A stretch of 64,000 nt of DNA from Schistocerca nitens (lineage: Eukaryota; Arthropoda; Insecta; Orthoptera; Acrididae): the NCBI RefSeq assembly GCF_023898315.1, contig NC_064622.1, positions 168,288,178 to 168,352,177 of the forward strand, in the 5' to 3' direction. The notes beneath the pieces were generated by a model. That model was not told where the DNA came from. It saw nothing but the letters and a program-made list of their open reading frames with translations, and did no database searches. Below are positions 35,602-46,148 of the stretch, one piece after another. The position numbers were made by a program, and so were the translations under genes. Position 1 is the first letter of the stretch. Every line of letters starts with the position of its first letter.

Positions 35602-35938
35602 GGACTACGATCCTTGGTCGAACAGACTGTAGTCTTCAATCTTGATTCCACTGCCCCATGCTTTTGTCTCTGAATTCATTATTCTCGTCGGTATATATAT
35701 TTTCTTTATGCTTCTGCTACGATTGTTCAGGGTCACCACTATGGGAGCCTTTATATTTTACGAAGTAACAGCTTTTTCATGAGATGAGAAAACATTTTAT
35801 TTTCCAAGCACAGATCAAAAACTAACAAGAATAAACAACTCGTAACCAAGCCAACTACGGTAAAGATAAATATCTATCAGCTGCAGCTTTCACCCGCTGT
35901 TTTTGGCGCAGTGGATAAATGACATCGCCTTAGATTTA

Positions 35939-36650
35939 ATTCCTAGATGGAAGTAATAGCTATTAACTAAATTTAGTATGCTGATTGTATAAATACCAAT
36001 AAAAATCACTAATTGGTTCTAGTTTCTGAAATATCATGTTATTTTAGGTTAGTTACTCTTAAAATGAGACTCCAGTGCTCTTTTATAGTATGTTAATAAA
36101 ACTTTTTTTCCGTTTCAGATTTGTGTCATTCTCTGTGAACCAGGGAATAAATGCAATAAAATTCCATGCTCATGTCTCAACAATAGTGACAATTTCTGTT
36201 ACATTTGTGACCAGTTCATATTTACTACACAGAAGAGAAAGCTCATGCCTCTTCTCTGCAAAGCTTGTCAACTATACTTAGGATGGAAGGTGGATGACCA
36301 GGAGAAAGGATGGGCTCCTCATACATTTCTGCTGTAATACCTGTACTGTGCATCAAGAGGAGTGGCTGAATGGGAAGCAAATATGTATGTGATTTGCAGT
36401 GCCCATGATTTGGAAAGAACAAAAGAACCATATTGACAACAGCTATTTTTGTGCAACACCATCAATAAAAGGCATGAAAATTGGCAAAGAAAATGAGGAT
36501 TGTGTATCCAAATATACAATCAGCATTTCACTCTGTTCCCCACAGCCCAGAGTTTCCTGTACCTCAACCCCTGTGCATTGGACTATCAATGAAGATGAAC
36601 ATTTATAATCTCCTGATGAATCTTTGGTACAAAATGAAGATTTTGCAGTT
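35939..36650. other. Non-coding stretch
   Basis: No family recognised. Short frames here carry no motif. Some of it may be the upstream part of the decayed gene at 36.66 kb. Confidence 0.35.
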
Positions 36651-36659
36651 AATGAGTCT

Positions 36660-37690
36660 TAAATTCAATGTCTACACAGTAAGAATCTGATGACCTTGAT
36701 TGGGATCTTGAATGTAGCAATGCCAAAGCAGAACTTTTGAGCTCCCACCTGAAAGGACAGAATATAATTTCTACTGCCATTAGCATCTCATTTCAACTGT
36801 GGAACAAAGCATTTGTAGACTTTTTTTTCAATGGATGGAACCATCTGTTTCTGCAATAATATTGATGGGTTACTGGCACCATTGGGAATTGAACAAAACC
36901 CACAGGAACAGAACTTTTCATAGCTTCCTTAAAGGTGAGCCTGAAATGTGTGCTTCTCCATAATGGAAATGCGAAAAGCTCCATACATGTTATTCGTGCT
37001 GCACAGATAAAAGAGACACTTAACTCACTGAAGCATATTCTGCAATGTCTACAGTACCCTACCTACAAGTGGGAAATCTGTGCTGATCTGAAGGTTATAT
37101 CACTATTCTGAGGTACGCAATTAGGATATACCAATTCCACATATTTCATTTGTGAGTGGAACAACCATGCAACTGACAAACATGACATTGTGAAAGAATG
37201 GCCAAAGTGAAGCAATCTAGATCCAGAGAAGAAGAATGTATTGTATAATCTTCTTGTCGATAGGGAACAGATTCTGCTCTCTCCACTCTACATCAAACTC
37301 TGTCTTATGAAGATTTTTGTAAGTCATGAATAAAGAGACTGCAGCCTATAGTGCATTCAAGAAATGTTTCCTCACATGACACATGCTAAGCTCAAGGGAG
37401 ATGTATTTATTGAACAACAAATTAAGAAGAGTGGTCATTTCTCTGAATTACTGGATGAAAAGGGAGATACAGCACGGTTCTCTTTTAAAGATGTGACCAT
37501 CAATTTACTTGGAAAGTAGAAAATTGTGTGGAATTGGTGGAGAATATGATGACATGTTTCCAAAACATGGGGTGTCACATGTCTCTTAAGATGCGCTACT
37601 TGCACTCTCACTGAAATTTCTTTCCAGAGTCTCTCAGTGCTGTTTGTGATGAACAATTGTGTACTGTTACAAGAGAATGCCTACATCACA
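36660..37690 (+). pseudogene. Decayed gene of a transposon-associated arthropod protein family
   Basis: Conceptual translation on the + strand gives runs such as AELLSSHLKGQNIIS, ASLKVSLKCVLLHNGN, YPTYKWEICADLKVISLF, CEWNNHATDKHDIVKEWPK, LLVDREQILLSPLYIKLCLM and HSRNVSSHDTCAQG-like debris. This pattern (SLK.VLLHNG, W.ICGDLKV, GFTK..C.LC.WDSR, PLVD...V..PPLHIKLGLMK) is that of an uncharacterised multi-copy protein family I recall from many arthropod genomes, probably carried by a transposon. Many stops and frameshifts; certainly not functional. I cannot name the family or see its terminal repeats. Confidence 0.6.
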
Positions 37691-37699
37691 AAAATAAGA

Positions 37700-38630
37700 A
37701 CCAACTAAATAGTTTTAGCACTATTTTCATGTCCAGTGAAGTACAATGCAATGAATACAGTTTGTTAGACCCAGGAACCCAAAAAAAGTTTTCATTTGTT
37801 GACTAGCATTAGCCACAACGTCCATGTAAAGTATGTAGCATGAATTCACAGTGATATTCTCGTTATGATACTGTGCTTTGTATCACAGTAATTCTCATGC
37901 AGTGATATTGAAGCAAAGTGACTCCCTCTCATCTCTTAATAACCTGAAGAAATATATCTTTCAGTATCAGTAGTAACTCATGTGTGTGGCATATTTCTTA
38001 AAAATGCTATTACAACTGATTTCAGATATAAAATTCTATCTCCATAGTGTTCACTCCAAAACAACTCAGCACAGGTTACTTAGTGTGTACAGTCCACTCC
38101 TTCGACAAACTTTTCCATTACCAAGGAAAATGTGTCTCATGTTCGTAAAATTACTTCTGGCATAACGTTCAGTGTGTAGCTGTGTAGTTGACCAATGCAC
38201 AGAATACAATTAAGATGAAATTAATACGTAAAGAAAATAAAGTTCCAGTAGACAGATTGAGATTCTTTGGAGGGTTAACATTTCACATTTTGTAACTGAT
38301 TAACATTTCAATGTGACTCAAACTTTTTCCTTCTAAATATGCAGTATGACCTTAATTTTACAGCATTAATTAAATGAAAAATTTGCTTTCACAAGTCAGA
38401 CATCAGCAGTAATGATAGAATAAATGAATAGTCAGAGAATGACTGTACCATCAAAAGTCTAAATTACAGAAGCTAATGGTACATGGCTGGGCCCTAGAGG
38501 TTGCCATACTCTTAGTGTGCAAAGAAAACACATTTCCTTGAGGAAATAATGATATTGTTGACAAATAAAACTCATACATCACACTTTATGTACTCAGAAA
38601 ACAGTATGTACAATTTCTAATTTTTCCACT
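37700..38630. other. Non-coding stretch
   Basis: AT-rich sequence with no gene or repeat that I can identify, between the decayed transposon gene and the RTE LINE. Confidence 0.4.
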
Positions 38631-38639
38631 CTACATCAT

Positions 38640-39702
38640 GTGTTGTTGTTGTAGTAGGTTCGAAAATTTAAAAAGGGAAGTGGATAGGTTAAAGTTAGAT
38701 ATAGTGGGAATTAGTGAAGTTCGGTGGTGGGAGGAACAAGACTTTAGGTCAGGTGAATACAGGGTTATAAATAAAAAATCAAATAGGGGTAATGCAGGAG
38801 TAGGTTTAATAATGAATAAAAAAAATAGGAGTGTGGGTAAGCTACTACAAACAGCATAGTGAACGCATTATTGTGGCCAATATAAACATGAAGCCCATGC
38901 CTTCTACAGTAGTACAAGTTTATATGCCAACTAGCTCTGCAGATGATGAGGAAATTGATTAAATGTATGATGAGATAAAAGAAATTATTCAGGTAGTGAA
39001 GGGAGACGAAAATTTAATAGTCATGGGTGACTGGAATCGACAGTAGGAAAAGGAAGAGAAGGAAACATAGTAGGTGAATATGGATTGGGGCTAAGAAATG
39101 AAAGAGGAAGCCGCCTTGTAGAATTTTGCACAGAGCATAACTTAATCATAGCTAACACTTGGTTCAAGAATCATGAAAGAAGGTTGTATACACGGAAGAG
39201 CCCTGGAGATACTAAAAGGTTTCAGATAGATTATATAATGGTAAGACAGAGATTTAGGAACCAGGTTTTAAATTGTAAGACATTACCAGGGGCAGATGTG
39301 GACCCTGACCACAATCTATTGATTATGAACTCTAGATTAAAACTGAATAAACTGCAAAAAGGTGGGAATTTGAGGAGACGGGACCTGGATAAACTGAAAG
39401 AACCAGAGGTTGTACAGAGTTTCAGGGAGAGCATAAGGGAACAATTGACAGGAATGGGGGAAAGAAATGTAATAGAAGAAGAATGGGTAGCTTTGAGGAA
39501 TGAAATAGTGAAAGCAGCAGAGGATCAAGTACGTAAAAAGACGAGGGCTAGTAGAAATCCTTGGGTAACAGAAGAGATACTGAATTTAATTGATGAAAGG
39601 GGAAAATACAAAAATGCAGTAAATGAAGCAGGCAAAAAGGAATACAAATGTCTCAAAAATGAGATCGCCGGGAAGTGCAAAAGGCTAAGCAGGGATGGCT
39701 AG
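38640..39702 (+). pseudogene. RTE LINE copy 1, endonuclease and linker
   Basis: Endonuclease remnants: LKREVDRLKLDIVGISEVRW (the catalytic Glu block), GNAGVGLIMNKK, then a decayed middle with VMGDWNRQ-like debris near 39024, then GLRNERGSRLVEFCTEHNLI, WFKNHERRLYTRKSPGDTKR, QIDYIMVRQRFRNQV and ADVDPDHNLLIM (SDH-type end). Several stops and a frameshift lie between 38860 and 39085. The linker NPWVTEEILNLIDERGKYKN follows toward the RT. Confidence 0.8.
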
Positions 39703-39897
39703 AGGACAAAAGTAAGGATGTAGAAGCTTATCTCACTAGGGGTAAGATAGATACTGCCTACAGGGAAATTAAAGAGACCTTTGGAGAAAAGAGAACCACT
39801 TGCATGAACATCAAGAGCTTAGATGTAAACCCAGTTCTAAGCCAAGAAGGGAAAGCAGAAAGGCGGAAGGAGTATATAGAGGGTCTATACAGGGGCG

Positions 39898-41456
39898 ATG
39901 TTCTTGAGGACAATTATCATGGAAATGGAAGAGGAGGTAGATGAAGATGAAATGGGAGATATGATACTGAGTGAAGATTTTGACAGAGCACTGAAAAACC
40001 TAAGTCAAAACAAGGCCTCGGGACTAGACAACATTCCATTAGAACTACTGACAATCTTGGGAGAGCCAGGCCTAACAAAACTCTACCACCTGGTGAGCAA
40101 GCTGTATGAGACAGGCGAAATTCCCTCAGACTTCAAAAAGAATGTAGTAATTCCAATCCCAAAGAAAGCAGGTGTTGACAGATGTGAAAATTACCGAACT
40201 ATCAGTTTAATAAGTCACAGCTGCAAAATACTAATGCGAATTCTTTACAAACGAATGGAAAAACTGGTAGAAGCGGACCTCAGGGAAGATCAGTTTGGAT
40301 TCCGCAGAAATGTTGGAACACGTGAGGCAATATTGAGCCTACGACTTGTCTTAGAAGAAAGATTAAGGAAAGACAAACCTACGTATCTAGCATTTGTAGA
40401 CTTAGAGAAATCTTTTGACAATGTTGACTGGAATACTCTCTTTCAAATTCTGAAGGTGGCAGGGGTAAAATACAGGGAGCGAAAGGCTATTTACAATTTG
40501 TACAGAAACCAGATGGCAGTTATAAGAGTCGAGGGACATGAAAGGGAAGCAGTGGTTGGGAAGGGAGTGAGACAGGGTTGTAGCCTCTCCCCAATTTTAT
40601 TCAATCTCTATATTGAGCAAGCAGTGAAGGAAACAAAAGAAAAATTCGGGGTAGGTATTAAAATCCATGGAGAAGAAATAAAAACTTTGAGGTTTGCCAA
40701 TGACATTGTAATTCTGTCAGAGACAGCAAAGGACTTGGAAGAGCAGTTGAACGTAATGGACAGTGTCTTGAAGGTTGTATATAAGATGAACATCAACAAA
40801 AGCAAAACAAGGATAATGGAATGTAGTCGAATTAAGTCGGGTGATGCTGAGGTTATTAGATTAGGAAATGAGACACTTAAACTAGAAAAGGAGTTTTGCT
40901 ATTTGGGGAGCAAAATAACTGATGATGGTCGAAGTAGAGAGGATATAAAATGTAGACTGGCAATGGCAAGGAAAGCATTTCTGAAGAAGAGAAATTTGTT
41001 AATATCGAGTATAGATTTAAGTGTCAAGAAGTTGTTTCTGGAAGTATTTGTATGAAGTGTAGCCATGTATGGAAGTGAAACATGGACGATAATAGTTTGG
41101 ACAAGAAGAGAATAGAAGCTTTCAAAATGTGGTACTACAGAAGAATGCTGAAGATTAGATGGGTAGATCACATAACTAATGAGGAAGTATTGAATAGGAT
41201 TGGGGAGAAGAGAAGTTTGTGGCACAACTTGACCAGAAGAAGGGATCGCTTGGTAGGACATGTTCTGAGGCATCAAGGGATCACCAGTTTAGTATTGGAG
41301 GGCAGCGTGGAGGGTAAAAATCGTAGAGGGAGACCAAGAGATGAATACACTAAGCAGATTCAGAAGGATGTAGGTTGCAGTAAGTACTGGGAGATGAAGG
41401 AGCTTGCACAGGATAGAGTAGCATGGAGAGTTGCATCAAACCAGTCTCAGGACTGA
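39898..41456 (+). pseudogene. RTE LINE copy 1, reverse transcriptase and C-terminus
   Basis: RT motifs: ASGLDNIPLELLTILGEPGL, VVIPIPKKAGVDRCENYRTI, EDQFGFRRNVGTREAIL, AFVDLEKSFDNVDWNTL (motif A), VRQGCSLSPILFNLYIEQAV (motif B) and LRFANDIVILSET, where FADD has become FAND, so the second catalytic Asp is lost. A TGA follows LFLEVFV at 41055. One base fewer than copy 2 near 41091 shifts the tail frame (LDKKRIEAFKMWYYRRMLKI ... GRPRDEYTKQIQKDVGCS, ending ASNQSQD). It would need RT supplied by another element. Confidence 0.88.
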
Positions 41457-41489
41457 AGACCACAACAACAACAACAACAACAATATTCC

Positions 41490-42240
41490 TTAACCCAAAT
41501 ATTTTCCGTGTTTTAGGATAAAAATTAATCTGTAGGGATTTGAATGAGAATTTGCTACCACTTCAAATGTCCCAATATATTTGTCAAAGTGTTTGTACCC
41601 CAATTCTGAATTGTGTAACTTTTACTTTTCTGTCATGGCTCTGTTTTCTTAAATTGTTGTTTCATGACCCCCCCCCCCCCCCCAGGGGGGAGGCATGCCA
41701 GTAACTGTTGCAATCACCAATTACAGTTACAGATAACACAATTTTTTTTAAATTTAAACATTCTTTGTATATATCTTTTCTATAATTTCACTTGCAGGCA
41801 TACTTCATACTTGTAAAATGCACTATTAGCCCAGGGACATTTAAGACATTAATTGCTGTCAGCATGCCAGTCACTGTTTAGAAGGCCAAAGGTGCTGTTC
41901 AACTACCTGCAGACTCCTGTAACTTCTGAGCAACAGCAATTAACAGTGCATGCGCATCCCATTGCAAGATCTATCCCCTCTCTCACTTCCACTAGAGAAA
42001 GAGGAGGAAGGCTGTGCATCTGTTAAAGGGCAGTTAATATTCATGTACTGCCTACAATTCCCTAGCTCTTCTAAGGACATGTATTTTATTCTTTCACATG
42101 CTATGGTTCTGAAAGTGTTCAAATGTAAATCAGGGTACATATGTTAGTGTTTCATAGTGTTTTAGTACATATTATTATTTATTCATTATAGTTTTAGTGA
42201 TCAGAGATATTTTGTATGATTTTAAATTAGTTTCTATATA
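41490..42240. other. Non-coding stretch with C16 run
   Basis: Holds C16 followed by AGGGGGG at 41668-41690, otherwise nothing recognised. Probably includes the 5' flank or end of the hAT-like fossil. Confidence 0.35.
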
Positions 42241-42241
42241 A

Positions 42242-44070
42242 GTGCGAAGTTGGTCTGCTGAAGCAAATATGGACCAAGTAGCAGGCTCCTCAGAAGATAC
42301 AAACATATCAGACTGTAAATGTGTGCTGGAAAGACTGTGGAAACATTCATTTGGAGGACTTAGTTTTGAGGGGAAAAGTGGTGTAATCAAACAGGAATGC
42401 CCTACACCAAGTCTTCCATATTTAAATACAGTAACTAAAAATTATGTCAAATGTTTTCAAGAATCTAGATACTCCTCTTACAAATGGTTATGTGGCACTA
42501 GAGAGAACCAAAATTTAGCTGTTGGTCATGTGTTTTGCTGTCTTCCAAGAAGTTGTGGACAAAAAATGACATGAGTGACACGAAGAATTTCATCTTAAGG
42601 AAACGGCATGAAAATTGCAAGAACCATATTACATCTGTATTGACACAAGGGTAGATTTTTGTTTGAACAATGCATTGGTATAAATTTCATAAGCATAAAA
42701 AACAAGTAAAGAAAAATAGACAGATTTTAAGCGGTTTAATTGATGTTACATGTTTCCTAGTGGCACAAGAACTTCCTTTTACAGGACATGATGAAACAGA
42801 GGACAGTGATAATCAGAGCAATTATATTGACCTGTAACACTCAATCGCACAAAAAGATGAAAGTTTGTCAAATCAATTGCAGACTTAATTGTTTTTCAAT
42901 GTATCCCAACTCACATACAGAATGACCTCAACAATTCCATTGCTGAAATAACTAAAAGAAATGCCATCTGTTGCCATTATTATGGATGAAAGGGCAGATG
43001 TTTCGAGCCAGTCCCAACTTTCAACTTTTTTGCAATATGTGTTATCCACTAGTGATGTGTGTGAGAGATTTTTGAGATTGGTTGATGTCAGTGATGACCC
43101 ATGTGCTGCTACCTTAGCGGAACATCTGCTTGGCTGCATAGGTGAATTTGATTGTGGTAGGAAACGTGTAGCTCCAACATACAATGGCTGTGCTATCATG
43201 GTTGGGCAATGTAATGGATTAGAAAAACTTGTGAGAGGCAAATACCCCTCTGTCTTCATATACTGCTATGCTCATGAACTGAATTTCATACTGTAACAGT
43301 CTGTTGAACATATATGGGAATGGAAAATATTTTTTCAGACAATTTCTGGTTCACTTCTTTTTCCCCAAATAATCTAAAAGTTCCAATGCTTTGAATAAAT
43401 TAATCAAATGAAGTTTTCTTTAGTATCCAACACAAGATAATTGTATAACAGCAGGTTAATCAAGCTAGTTGTGAACTATAAGAGTTAACTCAAGAGATTT
43501 TCAGGTTTGTGAAAGATGATCCTAATGTGCAGGATGGAAAACTACAGATGTTTTCCAAAGGCTTTTACCTGACACTTAAGTAACTTAGTTCCAGTTCTTG
43601 CTTAATGGTTTTTTCATGTGTAGTTTCCATGTCAGCAGCTCTTTTCAGAATATTGCAAACTAAGCACTTTCATGTCAGTTATTATTTAACAAAAGTTGGC
43701 CTATTTAAGATTGAGTTACAGGAACTTCAAAGTGAATTTGAAGAACTGTTGTCTACTATGAGCCAGAAGAAAACAATAGTGAGCCTCCAAGAAAGAAGCA
43801 ATGGGTTGGTGTGACTGACAGAGAAACATAATGCTGTGCTTTGTTTTGTGTAATAATTGATACTGTCTCTCATCAGTTAACATGTATGCTGACTTGGATG
43901 ATATGGAGTTTCTTTCCTTTATGAATTATGAAAAGTTTAGCCAATATACAGATTGCTTCCCTGAGGCTGAGTTTAATTTCTTGAAGGTGTTTTATGGTGG
44001 ACATTTTGATATCCCTCAACTAAGGACAGAACTACCTGTGGTATATTCTTCAGGTGAATTCTAGAACCAG
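42242..44070 (+). pseudogene. Decayed hAT-like transposase (ZMYM1-type)
   Basis: Conceptual translation shows YVKCFQESRYSSYKWLCGTR with GHVFCCLPRSCG (TTF-type zinc-finger region), then PSVAIIMDERADVSSQSQLS (the first catalytic-Asp block of hAT), QYVLSTSDVCERFLRLVDVS, APTYNGCAIMVGQCNGLE (a YDGA..M-like block) and YPSVFIYCYAHELNFIL (the CxxH-like block). A late piece is FLSFMNYEKFSQYTDCFPEA. Many stops and frameshifts make it a DNA-transposon fossil rather than a host ZMYM gene. Terminal repeats were not identified with confidence. Confidence 0.7.
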
Positions 44071-44504
44071 ATGCTACTTAGACCTCCTGAGGTCTCAGTG
44101 AAGCAGTACTTGAAGCATCAAAACTAATGAAATTATTAACCATTGCTGTGACCAGTGCTTCAACAAAAAGCCTCATTTTTGGTGGGAATAGAATCAAAAC
44201 TTATCTTTGAAATATGCAGATGCAAACCAGACTTTCTCACTTTGTTGTCCATTGAAAAGTGACTGCTCAAGCCCATGAAACAACAGGTATCTTTCTATGA
44301 CTTTGCGATAGTAGTTTTAGATAAGAAGGATCACAGCATTGGTCTTAAAATAAATAAATAAGTAAATAAATAAAACTGTGTATACTGGAACTTTTAATAT
44401 CAAACTTATTCATGTAGCTACAGGAACAGGTATTTTATGAGTATCTGGTGTCACTCAGTAGGCCTAATCTTTACGAGGTTGGGCCTTGTGCTACACTACT
44501 ACTA

Positions 44505-44564
44505 TTACACCAGATAATGTCACATATTATCTTTTAAGATAATATGTGACATTATCTAGTGTAA
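44505..44564. repeat. 60-bp near-perfect hairpin
   Basis: Arms of 29 bp pair with a single mismatch (44511/44558) around a 2-base loop TT at 44534-44535. The arm reads TTACAC, then AGATAATGTCACATATTATC. It lies between the hAT-like fossil and the broken edge of R, so it may be a transposon terminus pair or a small foldback element. Confidence 0.85.
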
Positions 44565-45644
44565 CCGGCATGATGCGATGCAATAATGGATAATCAAAAA
44601 CAATAACATAATAGTAATAATAACAATGGCAATAATAATAACTATATTCATGCAACAGAACTCTTACGTTTACCATTTCTTAAAACAGTGATTTCGATTA
44701 CAAACACCTCATGTCTCACCACTGGTCCTCCTAACAATTTCTTCCCTTTCCTCACTCAAACCCTTTTCAAGTCCTCCCCTAGCTCTTCACTTTTTATAGT
44801 CTCCTCTCAACAACTTCTCTTTTTGAAACTGGAATAGAGTAAGGTTTTATGAAAAATGGCTCGTGAGGTTTCAACTTTAATTTATACTGATAGTTACTCA
44901 CTCTTTCATGTTTCTCACTAAACACATCTTGATATTCAAATAACAGTTATTTCAATTCCTTTTCCTGATCTTGGGCAATCTTACTAGCCTTGTTAACTTT
45001 TGAATTTACCATTTTGTTATACACATCCTCTTCTTGTTCTGCATTCTTCATTAATTATGTAGCCCCTAACATGATTACAAACAATCTGTTTTATCTGATT
45101 CATTCCACCACTGCAATTTAATATTAACAGTTTCCTTTCCCAGTAATCCCATTTTTTGGCTCTGTAAAAATGAGTTCCTCAGTTCCCCAACTAAAACATA
45201 CCTTTGCTTTAACAATCCAAACAACCGCCAAAATTAAGTCCTCATTAAGCTCAGAAATGACAGGATAAATTTGCACAGAGGGCACACCATCAATTTACAA
45301 CTAGCCTTTCATGAAACTTTACTGTTTTACTGTGCCTTACAATAGCTCTGTTAATCTTGACACCCAAAGATAATTTAATAAAATTCTTATTATACTTAAT
45401 TCTGCCTCTCAATTTTTTGGAAATTTCACAGATTGGTCTGACAGCATCTACCAAACAGTTCCAACCCTAGTTATAAGTTTTAACAAAGATGTAAGGACTC
45501 CCCTGTATCTTCCATCACTTCCACCATTTTCTTTAAATAATAAATCATTTTCTACTTCTTCATAACTAATATGATCCTGAAGGAGATTTTCACTCTGCAG
45601 CGGAGTGGGCGCTGATATGAAGCTTCCTGGCAGATTAAAACTGT

Positions 45645-45720
45645 GTGCCCGACCGAGACTTGAACTCGGGACCTTTGCCTTTCGAGGGCAAGTGCTCTAC
45701 CATCTGAGCTACCGAAACAC
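45645..45720 (-). repeat. tRNA-like segment of SINE, left arm
   Basis: Reverse complement reads GGTAGCTCAGATGGTAGAGC (A-box/D-arm), anticodon loop CTCGAAA (CGA in anticodon position) and GTTCAAGTCTCGG (B-box/T-arm). It resembles a tRNA body but has no long variable arm as tRNA-Ser would, and its acceptor stem pairs poorly. It is a pol III promoter relic, not a functional tRNA gene. Confidence 0.8.
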
Positions 45721-46072
45721 GACTCACGCCCGGTACTCACAGCTTTACTTCTGCCAGTACCTCGTCTCCTACCTTCCAAACTTTACAGAAGCTCTCCTGC
45801 GAACCTTGCAGAACTAGCACTCCTGAAAGAAAGGATATTGCGGGCACATGGCTTAGCCACAGCCTGGGGGATGTTTCCATAACACACTCCGTTGCAGAGT
45901 GAAAATCTCATTCTGGAAACATCCCCCACACTGTGGCTAAGCCATGTCTCCGCAATATCCTTTCTTTCAGGAGTGCTAGTTCTGCAAGGTTCGCAGGAGA
46001 GCTTCTGTAAAGTTTGGAAGGTAGGAGACGAGGTACTGGCAGAAGTAAAGCTGTGAGTACCGGGCGTGAGTC

Positions 46073-46148
46073 GTGCTTCGGTAGCTCAGATGGTAGAGCA
46101 CTTGCCCGCGAAAGGCAAAGGTCCCGAGTTCGAGTCTCGGTTGGGCAC
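46073..46148 (+). repeat. tRNA-like segment of SINE, right arm
   Basis: Same tRNA-like body on the + strand, with A-box GGTAGCTCAGATGG and B-box GAGTTCGAGTCTC. The anticodon loop reads CGCGAAA, one base different from the left arm. Confidence 0.8.

Larger units (their letters stand above)
31107..35932 (-). mobile_element. Gypsy-type LTR retrotransposon E3
   Basis: LTRs of 191 bp at 31107-31297 and 35742-35932; on the - strand they start TGTGACGACGTCA and end GGCTCCCA. GATTTA flanks both sides (31101-31106 and 35933-35938). On the - strand a purine tract (AAAGGAGAGGGG) precedes the 3' LTR and a primer-site-like TGGTGACCCTGA follows the 5' LTR after three bases. LTRs differ at about 10 of 191 positions (about 5%). 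All usual parts are visible in order: gag, protease, RT, RNase H, integrase. Looks nearly whole but broken, about four or five breaks. No envelope part seen. Confidence 0.9.
38635..41483 (+). mobile_element. RTE-type LINE, copy 1 (5'-truncated)
   Basis: Non-LTR element starting inside the endonuclease and ending in (ACA)n at about 41459-41483, after AACCAGTCTCAGGACTGAAG. Copies of the same family occur at 57246-58872 (+) and, as a short 3' end, at 55873-56166 (-). RTE-type assignment rests on the RT layout and the short repeat tail. Truncation at the 5' end is typical. Confidence 0.85.

Noticed and set aside
42242-42574. Host ZMYM-type zinc-finger gene
   Set aside because: The TTF-like start is followed by hAT catalytic blocks broken by many stops and frameshifts, so a transposon fossil is the better reading.
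45645-46148. Two tRNA genes with CGA anticodon
   Set aside because: They are tRNA-like bodies inside an inverted SINE pair, lack a tRNA-Ser variable arm, have poor acceptor pairing and are bounded by a transposition duplication.
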